Shown: one piece after another, positions 16,102 through 25,273 of the stretch | Position numbering within the stretch: the stretch's first letter is position 1 | How the letters are laid out: each line of letters opens with the position of its first letter | Source of the DNA: Nocardia yamanashiensis NBRC 100130 | Lineage (GTDB): Bacteria; Actinomycetota; Actinomycetes; Mycobacteriales; Mycobacteriaceae | Direction: 5' to 3' | Length of the DNA: 64,000 bases | Assembly (NCBI RefSeq): GCF_001613325.1 | Contig: NZ_BDCD01000009.1 | Location: forward strand, 248,001 to 312,000 | The notes under the pieces: model-generated | The model's database searches: none | What the model saw: only the letters and a program-made list of their open reading frames with translations | Told to the model about the DNA's origin: nothing | Program-made: the position numbers and the translations under genes

Positions 16102-16800
16102 ATGCTTTCCACCGACCAGCTCGCGCAGGCGGACCGCGTGCCCGCCGTGATCGTCACCCCGCTCGGCACCGTCGAGTTCACCGTCGCACTGGGTTCGGAC
16201 ACGCTGTCGCAGGTGCCGGATACCGTGTGGCGCTTGCCGAACGGCGCCCGCCTGCACCGCTGGCGCACCCGCACCGCCACGGTCGATCTGCTGCTGGGCA
16301 GCATCGACGTGCCCGCCGCGGAGAGCGGTGAGCGCATCCCGACCTGGGCCGCCATCTGGCAGGTGGTGGCCGACGCCCCGGTGCCGGGCCTGACCGTGGC
16401 GGCGGAACTGACGGACCGGCCCGCCGGAGCGGACGGCGGCGGCGACCCCGGTGAATGGCTGGCGGCGGTCAGCCTCGAGGACGAGAACTTCGTCGTCTCG
16501 ATCGGCGGCCCCGACACCGAACTCCTGGCCATGCAAGCCGCCGACGGCCGCCTGCTGCCCGCCGACTGGGCGGACGTGCTGCCCCCCGACGGCGACGACA
16601 GCGCCTCCGAATACGGTGTCCGCTACACGAATCCGGCCCGCCTCGCCTGGCACCTGCCCGGCCTGGCGACCGGCGAAGCCCTCCGCCTGTGCATCGCCAC
16701 CGCCTGGTGCTCCCGCGCGGGCGACCCCTCCGCCGCCTGGTACGCCGTCGACGTACCCCTCGACACGGCGTTCTACCACCTGGCCACGAACCCGGCCTGA
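16102..16800 (+). CDS. Hypothetical protein, 232 residues
   Basis: 232 residues from the ATG at 16102; an earlier ATG at 16066 is possible. No signal peptide or membrane segment. It contains many short beta-type stretches (VIVTPLGTVEFTVAL, NFVVSIGGPDTELLAMQ, YAVDVPLDTAFY) and two Trp-rich loops. I do not recognise the family. It is an isolated gene between the VOC gene and the arsenic-type operon. Confidence 0.6.
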   Translation: MLSTDQLAQADRVPAVIVTPLGTVEFTVALGSDTLSQVPDTVWRLPNGARLHRWRTRTATVDLLLGSIDVPAAESGERIPTWAAIWQVVADAPVPGLTVAAELTDRPAGADGGGDPGEWLAAVSLEDENFVVSIGGPDTELLAMQAADGRLLPADWADVLPPDGDDSASEYGVRYTNPARLAWHLPGLATGEALRLCIATAWCSRAGDPSAAWYAVDVPLDTAFYHLATNPA

Positions 16801-16817
16801 GCGTGTGCCGGCCGAAT

Positions 16818-16839
16818 TACATCAAATCCATTTGATGTA
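16818..16839. promoter_or_regulatory. ArsR/SmtB-type operator upstream of the ArsR-ArsC fusion gene
   Basis: A perfect inverted repeat: TACATCAAAT, two bases (CC), then its reverse complement. This is the ATCAAA/TTTGAT type of operator bound by ArsR-family repressors. It lies 22 bp before the start codon and would overlap the promoter. Confidence 0.75.
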
Positions 16840-16860
16840 TTGAGTGCTAGGCTTTGGTGC

Positions 16861-17640
16861 ATGGCGCCCACCCGGCACGAGCTCCCGCCGTTCGTTCAAC
16901 TGGCCGCGCATCCGGTGCGGTGGCGGCTGCTGACGGCATTGTCGAGCGGCGACCAGCGTGTTCGCGAACTGGTGGCGCTGGTGGGCGAGCCGCAGAATCT
17001 GGTGTCCTACCACCTGCGCCTGCTGCGTGACGGCGGCCTGGTCACCATGACCCGCAGCAGTCACGACGGCCGGGACAGCTACTACCACCTGGATCTGGAC
17101 CGCAGCGCCGAATTGCTCGGGGGTGCGGGGGCGGCGCTGCATCCGGGACTCCGGATGACGCCCGCCGCAACGGAATTCGAGACCGCGGCGCCGCCGGTGG
17201 TCTTGTTCGTGTGCACCGGCAACAGCGCCCGCTCCGTGATCGCGGAGGCGCTCTTGCGCCGGCACACCGGCGGGCGGCTCGAAGTGTTCAGTGCCGGAAC
17301 GGATCCGAGGCCGGCCATGCACCCCGATACCGTGCGGGTGCTGCGCGCGGACTTCGATATCGACCTCGCCGGTCGATGTCCCCGCCACCTCGACAGCCTC
17401 ACCGGGCAGCGGTTCGATCTGGTGATCACGCTGTGCGACAAGGCCCGTGAACGCTGTCCCGAATTCGGCGGTGAGGTGCGCCGGATCCACTGGAGCATTC
17501 GCGATCCGGCGGCCCCGAACGCCGCGAACACCGGCGGCTATCCCGAATTCCGGGCCACGGCCGCCGAGATCGACAGCCGGATCCGGTATCTGCTGCCGAC
17601 CCTGAATCTTCTCGACTCCACGAACAGGAGTGTCCGATGA
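16861..17640 (+). CDS. ArsR-type repressor fused to an arsenate reductase/LMW phosphatase domain
   Basis: 259 residues. Residues ~1-90: winged helix of the ArsR family (HPVRWRLLTALSSGDQRVRELVALVGEPQNLVSYHLRLLRDGGLV). Residues ~112-250: low-molecular-weight phosphatase/arsenate reductase domain with the catalytic P-loop CTGNSAR (C-X5-R) and LCDKARERCPEF, which supplies further cysteines. Family role: senses and reduces arsenate, or acts as a phosphatase-linked regulator. A perfect operator lies upstream, so it is probably self-regulating. The stop overlaps the next start (ATGA). Confidence 0.85.
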   Translation: MAPTRHELPPFVQLAAHPVRWRLLTALSSGDQRVRELVALVGEPQNLVSYHLRLLRDGGLVTMTRSSHDGRDSYYHLDLDRSAELLGGAGAALHPGLRMTPAATEFETAAPPVVLFVCTGNSARSVIAEALLRRHTGGRLEVFSAGTDPRPAMHPDTVRVLRADFDIDLAGRCPRHLDSLTGQRFDLVITLCDKARERCPEFGGEVRRIHWSIRDPAAPNAANTGGYPEFRATAAEIDSRIRYLLPTLNLLDSTNRSVR

Positions 17641-18032
17641 CAACTTCCACCGAATACGCCGGCGTCCGCTACCTCGTCGACGATGTACAGGCGGCCGTCG
17701 ACTTCTACACCACCCGGCTGGGCTTCACCCTGCACAACAGTGCCGCGCCCGCCTTCGCCGACGTGGTGCGCGGGCCGCTGCGATTGCTGCTGTCCGGTCC
17801 GGCGAGCTCCGGCGCGCGGGCGACCCCGGCCGATGCCGCCGAACCGGGCGGCAATCGCATCCATCTCATCGTCGACGACCTCGATGCCGAGATCGAACGG
17901 CTGCGTGCGAGCCAGGTCGAATTCCGGAGCGATCGGATCAGCGGCCCGGGCGGCCGGCAGATCCTGATCGCCGATCCGGCAGGCAATTTGATCGAGCTGT
18001 TCCAACCCGCCGAGCGCGCGGCGCGGCGCTGA
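17637..18032 (+). CDS. VOC family protein in the arsenic-type operon
   Basis: 131 residues, translationally coupled to the ArsR-ArsC fusion gene by an ATGA overlap. Typical VOC layout: VRYLVDDVQAAVDFYTTRLGFTLH, then NRIHLIVDDLDAEIERLRA, and a C-terminal IADPAGNLIELFQ with the usual metal-ligand Glu. ArsI, the C-As lyase of arsenic operons, is a VOC protein but needs a cysteine pair; this protein has no cysteine, so it is not ArsI. Its role is unknown. Confidence 0.8.
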   Translation: MTTSTEYAGVRYLVDDVQAAVDFYTTRLGFTLHNSAAPAFADVVRGPLRLLLSGPASSGARATPADAAEPGGNRIHLIVDDLDAEIERLRASQVEFRSDRISGPGGRQILIADPAGNLIELFQPAERAARR

Positions 18033-18134
18033 CCCACACCCGCCCGGGCCGTCACGACTCCGAGGTGCGCGGGAGCCGCCAACTCTTTGCCACTTCCGGC
18101 CGCGGCCCCGGCGGGCCCGTAGGCTCGGCACACG

Positions 18135-19310
18135 ATGAGCGAGATCGAACTACACGGGTACGCGGACGACGGCTATGGCAAGGTCGCTGATGCGTTCAGG
18201 CGCAACTTCACTCAGCGTGGTGAGATCGGTGCGGCGGTCGCGCTGTACGACGGCGAGCGGGCGGTGGTGGACCTGTGGGCCGGGTATCGGGATCGGCGGC
18301 GGGGACTGGAGTGGGAGCGGGACACCATCGTGCCTGTTTATTCCTGCACCAAGGGTGTCGCGGCGCTGGTGGTGGCGGCCCTGGTTTCGGGCGGGCACCT
18401 GGATTACGACGAGCCGGTGGCGCGCTACTGGCCGGAATTCGCCGCGCACGGCAAGGGCGCGGTCACGGTGCGTGCGCTGCTTGATCACCGTGCGGGCTTG
18501 CACGCGCTCAGCGGTCCGCCGCTGACCATCGCCGATCTGGGCGATCTCGATCGTGTCGCGGTCGTGCTGGCCGCGCAACGTCCCGCGTGGACGCCGGGAC
18601 TCCGGCAGGGCTACCACACCATTTCGTTCGGCCTGTTCGTCAACGAGCTGGTCCGCCGCGCCGATCCGCGTGGCCGCAGTATCGGGCAGGTGCTGGCCGA
18701 GGATATCGCCGCGCCCTTGGACCTCGACTTCACCATCGGTTCGGCCGATCCGCAGCGGCTCGGCCGGCTCGCGAAGCTGGTTCGCACCGGCGGCCTGGCG
18801 ATCCGCCACGAGCGAGATCCCGCCTGGCAGTTGGGTATCGAGCTGCTGGTGCGCCGCGGCGACTTCTACCGCAGCACCATCAGCCCCGACCTGGGCATGC
18901 CCGAACACTTCGATCGACCCGAGCTGCTCGAGGTGGAGGTGTGCGGCAGCAACGGCATCGGCAATGCCCGAGCCCTGGCCCGCGTCTATGGCGCGGCGGT
19001 CGGCGGATCCCCGAAACTGCCTGTCGGTGAAGCGATCCTACGGCATCTGGCTGAGCCCGGCCCGGCCGCCGAATCCGACGCGGTGCTCCGGGTGCCCACC
19101 CGCTATCACGCCGGTTTCCGCCGCTCCTGCGACCGCTTCGCCTTCGGTTCGGCCGACCATCGCGCCTACGGCACCCCGGGACTCGGCGGTGCGCTCGGTT
19201 TCGCCGATCCCGCCACCGGCCTCGGCTTCGGTTACACGCCGAACCGACTGGGCCTCACCATCAACGCCGATGTGCGCTGCCGCGCCCTGATGGCCGCCGC
19301 CTTCTCCTGA
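18135..19310 (+). CDS. Serine hydrolase, class C beta-lactamase/esterase family
   Basis: 391 residues, no signal peptide, hence cytoplasmic. Nucleophile motif SCTK (S-X-X-K) near residue 71, and a tyrosine-containing YHTISFG near 155 for the second motif (Y-X-X). The third motif is less clear, perhaps HRAYGTPGLGG near 337. The family covers EstB-like esterases and lipase/carboxylesterases rather than true beta-lactamases in most actinomycetes. The ATG at 18135 follows GGCTCGGCACACG. It is a single gene. Confidence 0.8.
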   Translation: MSEIELHGYADDGYGKVADAFRRNFTQRGEIGAAVALYDGERAVVDLWAGYRDRRRGLEWERDTIVPVYSCTKGVAALVVAALVSGGHLDYDEPVARYWPEFAAHGKGAVTVRALLDHRAGLHALSGPPLTIADLGDLDRVAVVLAAQRPAWTPGLRQGYHTISFGLFVNELVRRADPRGRSIGQVLAEDIAAPLDLDFTIGSADPQRLGRLAKLVRTGGLAIRHERDPAWQLGIELLVRRGDFYRSTISPDLGMPEHFDRPELLEVEVCGSNGIGNARALARVYGAAVGGSPKLPVGEAILRHLAEPGPAAESDAVLRVPTRYHAGFRRSCDRFAFGSADHRAYGTPGLGGALGFADPATGLGFGYTPNRLGLTINADVRCRALMAAAFS

Positions 19311-19319
19311 CCCGTTCCG

Positions 19320-19760
19320 TCACCCCGCGTTCGAGGTGCAGATCGTGTCCAGTACGAACAGCGGTTTCACGGTTTCGAAAAGCGGCGGCTGGTGCAGATC
19401 CGGCCCGGCCAGCTTCCTGGCGTTCGCTTCCGCTTCGGCGGCGGTAGCGCCCACGCCGGACGTGTAGGACGGCACGACCGCGTAGATGCTCCAGGTATCG
19501 CGTTCGAGCACGACGCCGCACTGATTGTGCACTCGCACTTGGATGTAGCAGGCGTTGGAGGACTGACGACAGGTGTCCAGCGCGGCTTGGTCGGCTTCGT
19601 GCTGGGTGGGGTAGTCGAACGCCGCACCGACATTGAACCCGCCCGTCGCGATCGCGCCGTAGAGGTCACGGGCGGCGTGCGCCGGAGCGGCCCCGCCGAC
19701 GAGAAGCGTCCCGGCGGCGACGGTGATCATGGGCGCGGCGAATTTGCGCAGCATCGGCAT
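19320..19760 (-). CDS. Secreted DUF4189 protein (first of tandem pair)
   Basis: 146 residues with a signal peptide (MPMLRKFAAPMITVAAGTLLVGGAAPAHA, cut near residue 29). The mature domain has the DUF4189 pattern: YGAIATGG, TQHEADQAALDTCRQ, NACYIQVRVHNQCGVVL, and several cysteines for disulfides. Function unknown; such proteins are frequent in Nocardia. I chose the ATG at 19760 because GTGAGG lies before it. It follows its paralogue by 11 bp and is probably co-transcribed with it. Confidence 0.85.
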   Translation of the reverse strand: MPMLRKFAAPMITVAAGTLLVGGAAPAHAARDLYGAIATGGFNVGAAFDYPTQHEADQAALDTCRQSSNACYIQVRVHNQCGVVLERDTWSIYAVVPSYTSGVGATAAEAEANARKLAGPDLHQPPLFETVKPLFVLDTICTSNAG

Positions 19761-19771
19761 GGTTCCCGGCC

Positions 19772-20233
19772 TCACCGCGCGCTCGAAGTGCACGCGGTCT
19801 GCTTGACGAACGGCGCCGAGGTCACAGTGCTACCCCAAGCGGCCTGTAGGGCAACGGCCCACGGCTGCAAGGGAAAAGGAGCCTGCGATAGCGCCATCTG
19901 TTCCGCGTCGGCCGCGGTGGCGCCGGTTCCCCACCACAGCGAGGACGCTCCGGGCACCAGCCCCCACCACCCCCGATTGGGCAGCTCGACCGCGGACCCG
20001 CAACTGTTCTTCAACTCCAATTTGATTACGCAATAAGACTTCCCGCACGCCTGCAACGCGGCCTGATTCGCCGCCTCCTGCGTCGGATAGTCGACCGCAT
20101 CGAACACCTGCGAATAGTCGGTAGCCATCGCACCGTAAGCACCCGCCGCCTGCGCCGTCCCACCCCCGACACCGGCCAGCGTCCCACCCGCGGCAATCGC
20201 GACGGCCAGCGTGAACTTACTCGACAACGACAT
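19772..20233 (-). CDS. Secreted DUF4189 protein (second of tandem pair)
   Basis: 153 residues with a signal peptide ending near AQA (residue 29). The mature part AYGAMATDY, TQEAANQAALQAC and CVIKLELKNSCGSAVEL matches the neighbouring DUF4189 protein, so the two arose by tandem duplication and have since diverged. It has four or more cysteines. It is upstream of the other copy and probably first in the operon. Function unknown. Confidence 0.85.
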   Translation of the reverse strand: MSLSSKFTLAVAIAAGGTLAGVGGGTAQAAGAYGAMATDYSQVFDAVDYPTQEAANQAALQACGKSYCVIKLELKNSCGSAVELPNRGWWGLVPGASSLWWGTGATAADAEQMALSQAPFPLQPWAVALQAAWGSTVTSAPFVKQTACTSSAR

Positions 20234-20336
20234 GCAACCAACCCCCGTTGGGCTCTACAGCGATACCCGGGCATCATCGCGGCGATTGTTCCGTGTGTCC
20301 AGTCCTGTCCTGATCTTCGATGGCTAGTCTCGCGAG

Positions 20337-21323
20337 ATGAGTTGCAGCACAGCCTTTGTCCTGCGCGACGCCGATGGTCGTTGCCTGCTGATGGGGCAGA
20401 AGCAGAGCTGGTGGGACCTCACGCGCGCCGACCACCTGGCCGAGGCCCTGGCGGCCATTCGGCAGGTGGGCGTGCCCGCGGAACGGGCGAGCTCCGACTT
20501 CCTGGGCCGATATCACTGCAACGGATTCGCGCTGGATCTACTCGAAAAGCGTTGCCATCTCTATGTCTGCGGTGAGGGCCAGGGTGCGACGTATTTCGAC
20601 AGCTACGCGGCTCGTTTCGGGGCACAGCCACTGTGGGCCGGATGGGAGGTGCGCTACGCCTGGGGCGGGCACGAAGAGCTCGCGCTGGCCATACCGCAGG
20701 CCGCCGGGGCCGTGAGTCCGGATCTCCGTCCGCCGGCGACGAGTTCGTCCACACCGTTCTTTTCCCGCGACGAGTGGTTCATCGATTGGGACCCGGTGCG
20801 ACGGGAAATAACGGTGCGCGAGAGCGAATGGTCCGCCGATTGGCAGGACTCGCCCTGTGCGGTCCTCAGCGTGATCGGCACAGGCAACGCCGTGCTGGAT
20901 TATCGGCTGGAGGACGAATACGTGCTGGACTGGCTTGCGGAGCAAGGGGCTTCAGGGGTCGCGGTGCTGGACCGGGAAGCCCCGTATCCGCTGCCGCACG
21001 AGAGCCTCGCGCACGCGGGCGCGGTCATCGACACCGCCGCAAAACGGTTGTCCTACTGGACCTTCACGTTATCTCGGCCCGCATTGCACGATTACGTGGT
21101 CGACGCCTGGCCTGGATGGCGCGTCGAACGTCTGCCGTTCGGCTATGCCTGCCACCTGGCGGTCACCGGTCGCGCCGACCACCAGGTGCTGATCGAGCGC
21201 GAGCAGTTGCTCGCGAGCTATTGGTGGGACGAGGCGCTGGTCACTCATCGTGAACAGGCTTGCCGCTCGGCCTCGCTGTCTCCGGCGATGTTTCAGTTCT
21301 GCCGAGTGATCGCAGCACCGTGA
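20337..21323 (+). CDS. Hypothetical protein, 328 residues
   Basis: 328 residues. I recognise no family. It starts with CSTAFVLRDADGRCLLMGQKQSWWD, reminiscent of a Nudix beta-hairpin but without a Nudix box. It is unusually rich in tryptophan (about fifteen) and aromatic residues, lacks membrane segments and has scattered cysteines. Composition suggests a soluble beta-rich protein. Its 3' end overlaps the convergent rhomboid-like gene by more than 80 bp. Confidence 0.6.
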   Translation: MSCSTAFVLRDADGRCLLMGQKQSWWDLTRADHLAEALAAIRQVGVPAERASSDFLGRYHCNGFALDLLEKRCHLYVCGEGQGATYFDSYAARFGAQPLWAGWEVRYAWGGHEELALAIPQAAGAVSPDLRPPATSSSTPFFSRDEWFIDWDPVRREITVRESEWSADWQDSPCAVLSVIGTGNAVLDYRLEDEYVLDWLAEQGASGVAVLDREAPYPLPHESLAHAGAVIDTAAKRLSYWTFTLSRPALHDYVVDAWPGWRVERLPFGYACHLAVTGRADHQVLIEREQLLASYWWDEALVTHREQACRSASLSPAMFQFCRVIAAP

Positions 21324-21972
21324 GCGGATTCCAAGGCCCGGGGCGGCCACGGGTGAACGGGTAGCAGGCGAAGCCGATCAGCATGGCGCTGAAGTGGCCG
21401 AGTGAGGTGAAGGTGCGTTCGGAAATGAGCGGGGCGGTGTAAACGACTGCCACGCCGAGGATGTACAGCAGGCGCCAGGGGAGGGCGATGCGGTAGGCGA
21501 GGACCGCGACGATGCCGGCGAGGGCGTAACTGACGCCTACATCGAGGGTGAAAACGGCGTCGGGGGAAGCGTTTCCGTGACGGATGGCCCAGTAGAGGGC
21601 GCCTTCGCTGAGGTATGTGGCGCCGACGTGGGCGAGAACGAGGACGGCCAGCCAGCGCAGGGTGCCCAGCCAGCGTTCGGCCTGGGCGTGAAAGATGGTG
21701 TACAGCACCGCGTATGGGAGCCAGCGGCTGCCGTCGATCCAGAAGGCGCTGCTGATGAGAACGTGGATCGGGTCCTCGGCCAGGTGGTGCAGGTTGGTGG
21801 AGCGGTTGCCCAGCAGCTCACGGGCGGCTTCGGGCGAGAGCCGGCGCACGACCATCGTGCTCATCAGGAGGATGGCCAGCCAGATGTAGGTGCCGGGGGC
21901 GCTGCGAAGGTAGGACCAGATGGCGCGCGGCACGGAGCGGAGCCGGTTGCCGTCGGGTTGCCTATGGGTCAT
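21241..21972 (-). CDS. Rhomboid-like membrane protein
   Basis: 243 residues with about six transmembrane segments (GTYIWLAILLMSTMVV, WLPYAVLYTIFHAQAE, WLAVLVLAHVGATYLSEGALY, VGVSYALAGIVAVLAYR, LLYILGVAVVY, GHFSAMLIGFACYPF). This matches the actinobacterial rhomboid-like family. The Ser in GVSYAL and the His in LGHFSAM sit where a rhomboid Ser/His dyad would, but GxSG is changed to GVSY, so protease activity is doubtful. The C-terminal tail is basic and polar. It overlaps the preceding gene on the other strand. Confidence 0.75.
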   Translation of the reverse strand: MTHRQPDGNRLRSVPRAIWSYLRSAPGTYIWLAILLMSTMVVRRLSPEAARELLGNRSTNLHHLAEDPIHVLISSAFWIDGSRWLPYAVLYTIFHAQAERWLGTLRWLAVLVLAHVGATYLSEGALYWAIRHGNASPDAVFTLDVGVSYALAGIVAVLAYRIALPWRLLYILGVAVVYTAPLISERTFTSLGHFSAMLIGFACYPFTRGRPGPWNPLTVLRSLGRTETSPETARPSGKPVHDE

Positions 21973-22140
21973 TAGTTCAGTCTTGCGTATCGGCCTGTGC
22001 GGGTGGTTGATCAGCGAGTCCGTGTCGGCAGGTTAAGCGAGATCACGAGTAGCGATCCGGTTGCGAACTCCCGGGTAGGCGGGATGCGGCGGGATAATCA
22101 GGGTTCCGTCGAACCGCTCGAATACAAGGGGGTGGGATCG

Positions 22141-23436
22141 ATGTCCCGCACTCTTCCCATTCTTGGCGATGCGTGGCCGTTGTTGCGGGATCCGGTCGGT
22201 TTTCTGGCCGGACTGCCCGCACGCGGCGATCTGGTGTGGTTGCGGCTGGGGCCGATGCCGATGGTCATGCTCTGCGATCCGGAGCTCACCTATCGGGTCC
22301 TCAAGGACGACCGCACCTTCGACAAAGGAGGTCCGTTCTTCGACAAGCTGTCCGACCTGTTCGGGGACGGGGTGGGCACCTGCCCGCAGTCCAAACACCG
22401 GCGGCTGCGGCGGCTGGTGCAGCCGGCGTTCCGGCCCGGGCAGATGCTGCGCTATCAGGAGGTGATGCGGGAAGAGGCCACGCGCATGGCCGAATCATGG
22501 AGTGCGGGCGAGGATTTCGACGTCTGCAAGACCACCATGGCCTACACCGGGCGGATAGCGTTCCGGACGCTGTTCTCCGCGTCGCTGACCGAGGAACTAT
22601 TGGACGGGGCGCTGGCCGACCTGGACGATTTCGTGGCCGCGGTGCCCCGGCGCATGCTCACCCCGGACTGGCTGGCCCGGCTCCCGCTGCCCAGCAACCG
22701 CAAGTGGCGGAACACCATCGCGGGTTTGCGCGACGCCATGGACAAGATCATCGAAGAGCGCCGGCGGCAGGGCACCACCGAGGAATCGGATCTGCTGGCC
22801 AGCATGATTCTCGCGCACGACGACGAGGACGGCTGGCTCACCGACGACGAACTCACCGATCAGGCAGTCACTTTCGTGGCCACCGGCACCGAAACCAGCG
22901 CCACCACGCTGGCCTGGGCCATGTATCTGCTGGCCGTGCATCCGAAGATCCAGCGGCAACTTCGCGAGGTGGTCGCGGCGTCCGAGCACCCCTCCTTGAC
23001 CGATACCGCCGACGAGGCGGCGGCGCTGTGTCATCGCATCGTGCAGGAATCGCTGCGCATGTACACCCCGCCGTGGATCCTCACCCGCGTCACCACCGTC
23101 GACACCATGCTGGGCGAGCATCACATTCCGGCCGGCACCGCGGTCGCCTACAGCGCGTACGTCCAACATCGAAACCCGGACATCTACCCCAATCCGGACA
23201 CCTTCGATCCGGAGCGCTGGAACCCGCAAACAGCCCAGGCGCCATGCACTTTCATCCCGTTCGGCGAGGGCCCGCGGGTGTGCATCGGCTCCCGCTTCGC
23301 GATGCTCGAGCTCACCGCGGCCCTGCAGGCCGTCGCGGCGCGCTGGGAACTGAGCACGATCACCGATCGCCCGCTGCGCCCGCGCATCGGCACCACCGTC
23401 GCACCCCATGGACTGCGATTACGCGTCACCACGTGA
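22141..23436 (+). CDS. Cytochrome P450
   Basis: 431 residues, a full-length soluble bacterial P450. Oxygen-binding I-helix FVATGTETSATTLAW (acid-alcohol pair replaced by E-T), K-helix ESLRMYTP (ExxR) and heme ligand FGEGPRVCIGSRFA with the axial Cys. It resembles the CYP102/CYP4-like or CYP139-type group with a PERW motif (DPERWNPQ). The substrate is unknown and no ferredoxin lies nearby. The ATG at 22141 follows GGGGGTGGGATCG; the longer frame upstream is not P450-like. Confidence 0.9.
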   Translation: MSRTLPILGDAWPLLRDPVGFLAGLPARGDLVWLRLGPMPMVMLCDPELTYRVLKDDRTFDKGGPFFDKLSDLFGDGVGTCPQSKHRRLRRLVQPAFRPGQMLRYQEVMREEATRMAESWSAGEDFDVCKTTMAYTGRIAFRTLFSASLTEELLDGALADLDDFVAAVPRRMLTPDWLARLPLPSNRKWRNTIAGLRDAMDKIIEERRRQGTTEESDLLASMILAHDDEDGWLTDDELTDQAVTFVATGTETSATTLAWAMYLLAVHPKIQRQLREVVAASEHPSLTDTADEAAALCHRIVQESLRMYTPPWILTRVTTVDTMLGEHHIPAGTAVAYSAYVQHRNPDIYPNPDTFDPERWNPQTAQAPCTFIPFGEGPRVCIGSRFAMLELTAALQAVAARWELSTITDRPLRPRIGTTVAPHGLRLRVTT

Positions 23437-23596
23437 TACCAACCCGTTCCGTTCGCTGTGCCGATGACGGTATCGTCGTGGGAACAATCCACGCTCCGGA
23501 GCGATCTGGAATAGCCTTCCATCGTGATCGCCCGGACCGTGGGCACGGCCCCGCGCGATCACCGACCGCTGGTGCACCGAAAGGTATGGGTGACAG

Positions 23597-24400
23597 GTGA
23601 ATATCAACGCCATGCGCGCACGGCAATCTCGGCCGAGCGTCGCTCGTACGTACAGCTATATTCTCGGCGGCCGGGACAATTACGGAGCCGACAAGGATCT
23701 CGGCGACTCCTTCAAACAGGACCTGCCCGGTTCCGAACAGCTGGCGATCACGAACCGAGCGGCGGTGCTCCGGGCAGTGCGCATCATGGCCCAGTCCGGT
23801 GTCCGGCAGCTGATCGATATGGGCTGCGGGCTCCCCGCCGAACCGAACGTGCACGATGTCGCCCGGCAGCATCAGCCCGAGGCCCGCATCGTGTACATCG
23901 ACAACGATCCGTTCGTGGCCCCGCACGGTCGCGCCCTGCTCGCCATCGACGATCGCATCGCCATGCTCGAGGCCGATGTGCGCCGCCCGCAGCAGATTCT
24001 CGAGCAGCCGGATGTGGAGCGGCTGATCGACTTCGACCAACCGGTCGGGCTGTTGTTCAGTGCGGTCCTCAGCTTCGTCGAGAACGACGAGGACCCGGCC
24101 GGCGTGGTCCGTTTCTGGGCCGACCGGCTCGCCCCCGGCAGCTTCGTCTACATCTCCCACTTCCGCCCCGGCCAGACCCGCGAGGCCGCCGCCACCGAAG
24201 GCAAGATCCGCGAGGCCTTCGGCGGCCGCTTCCGCTCCGACGCGGAAATCCTTTCCTTCTTCGGCGGTCTCGACCTGGTCGACGAGGGTCTGCTGCCCTG
24301 CCGGCAATGGCACATGGACGCCGATATGCCCACCACCGCGGAGAAGGAACTCACCAGCTGGGAGGAGCTCATCGTCGCGGCGATGGCGCGCAAATCCTGA
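23597..24400 (+). CDS. S-adenosyl methyltransferase, DUF574 type
   Basis: 267 residues from a GTG. The start PSVARTYSYILGGRDNYGADKDL is the diagnostic opening of the DUF574/Methyltransf_19 family (P-X-X-A-R-X-Y-D-Y-X-L-G-G-K-D-N-Y). It is followed by the SAM site LIDMGCGLP, IVYIDNDPFV and the acidic EADVRRP. These proteins are common in actinomycetes; substrates are unknown. The gene stands alone, and the convergent epimerase gene starts right at its 3' end. Confidence 0.88.
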   Translation: MNINAMRARQSRPSVARTYSYILGGRDNYGADKDLGDSFKQDLPGSEQLAITNRAAVLRAVRIMAQSGVRQLIDMGCGLPAEPNVHDVARQHQPEARIVYIDNDPFVAPHGRALLAIDDRIAMLEADVRRPQQILEQPDVERLIDFDQPVGLLFSAVLSFVENDEDPAGVVRFWADRLAPGSFVYISHFRPGQTREAAATEGKIREAFGGRFRSDAEILSFFGGLDLVDEGLLPCRQWHMDADMPTTAEKELTSWEELIVAAMARKS

Positions 24401-25273
24401 TCAGGCGCTGAAGCCGGTGCGCCAGGAAGCGTGCATCGGCTTCCAGCCCAAGGCGCGAGCGCGGGCATTGCTCGCGCCGCGTTCCCATGCCGCACCGCCC
24501 GGCACCGCTTCGGGGATCGGCGCGCCGAACGCGGCGGCCAGCACGGGCACCCATTCGCTCGCGGGCGCGGGTTCGTCGTCGACGATATTGACGGGCCCGT
24601 TCGGCCAGTGCAGCGCCGCGACCGCGGCCCGCGCGGCATCCTGCACGTGCAGGAACGAGCGGATTCCGGAATTGGCGGGCAGTCCGGCGAGTCCCGCGGC
24701 GGCCGGATCGCTGTTGTCGCCGCGCAATACCCGATCGGCCACTCCGCCCCGGCGGTACCAGGTGCCGGGACCGTAGAACATGCCGTAGCGCAGCACCACG
24801 TGGTGCGGCATCTCGGCGACCGTCTCTTCCAGCCGGCGGATCCCTTCGACCGAGATCGAACGTGGTTCCGGCGCTTGCAGATCGAGCGGGGTGGATTCCT
24901 CGGCCGGTCCCGTACCCGGCTCGTACGCCCACGAAATCGACTGTGCCACCATGCGTTCCACCCCGGTGCGGCGGGCCGCGTCGACCAGATGGCGAGTACC
25001 GACCCGGCGAATGCGCGCATTGTCGACCGGTGAGCCGCCGCCCAGCGCGGTCAGCTGGTGGATGATCGCATCGGGCGCGGCCGCGGCGACAGCGCGTTCC
25101 ACCGCCGCCGCGTCGAACACGTCCAGGAGCACGCTCTCGGCGCCCAGCGCCCGCACCCGTTCGGCTCCGCTGGTCCGGGAGGAGGTTCCGACCACCTCGT
25201 GCCCGGCCGCCAGCAGCTCCGGAATCAGGAATCCGCCGATCGCGCCGCTGGCTCCCGCCACGAAAACCCGCAT
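24401..25273 (-). CDS. NAD(P)-dependent epimerase/reductase (extended SDR)
   Basis: 290 residues. N-terminal dinucleotide motif GASGAIGGFL (GxxGxxG), VLLDVFD, and HQLTALGG. Later, AQSISWAYEPG stands in place of the YxxxK site, which is not clearly conserved, so it belongs to an atypical/NmrA-like extended SDR branch. Probably a nucleotide-sugar or lipid-side epimerase or reductase; the substrate cannot be read. The stop lies immediately next to the end of the methyltransferase gene. Confidence 0.8.
   Translation of the reverse strand: MRVFVAGASGAIGGFLIPELLAAGHEVVGTSSRTSGAERVRALGAESVLLDVFDAAAVERAVAAAAPDAIIHQLTALGGGSPVDNARIRRVGTRHLVDAARRTGVERMVAQSISWAYEPGTGPAEESTPLDLQAPEPRSISVEGIRRLEETVAEMPHHVVLRYGMFYGPGTWYRRGGVADRVLRGDNSDPAAAGLAGLPANSGIRSFLHVQDAARAAVAALHWPNGPVNIVDDEPAPASEWVPVLAAAFGAPIPEAVPGGAAWERGASNARARALGWKPMHASWRTGFSA

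Noticed and set aside
17637..18032. ArsI C-As lyase
   Set aside because: The protein has no cysteine, while ArsI needs a vicinal cysteine pair.
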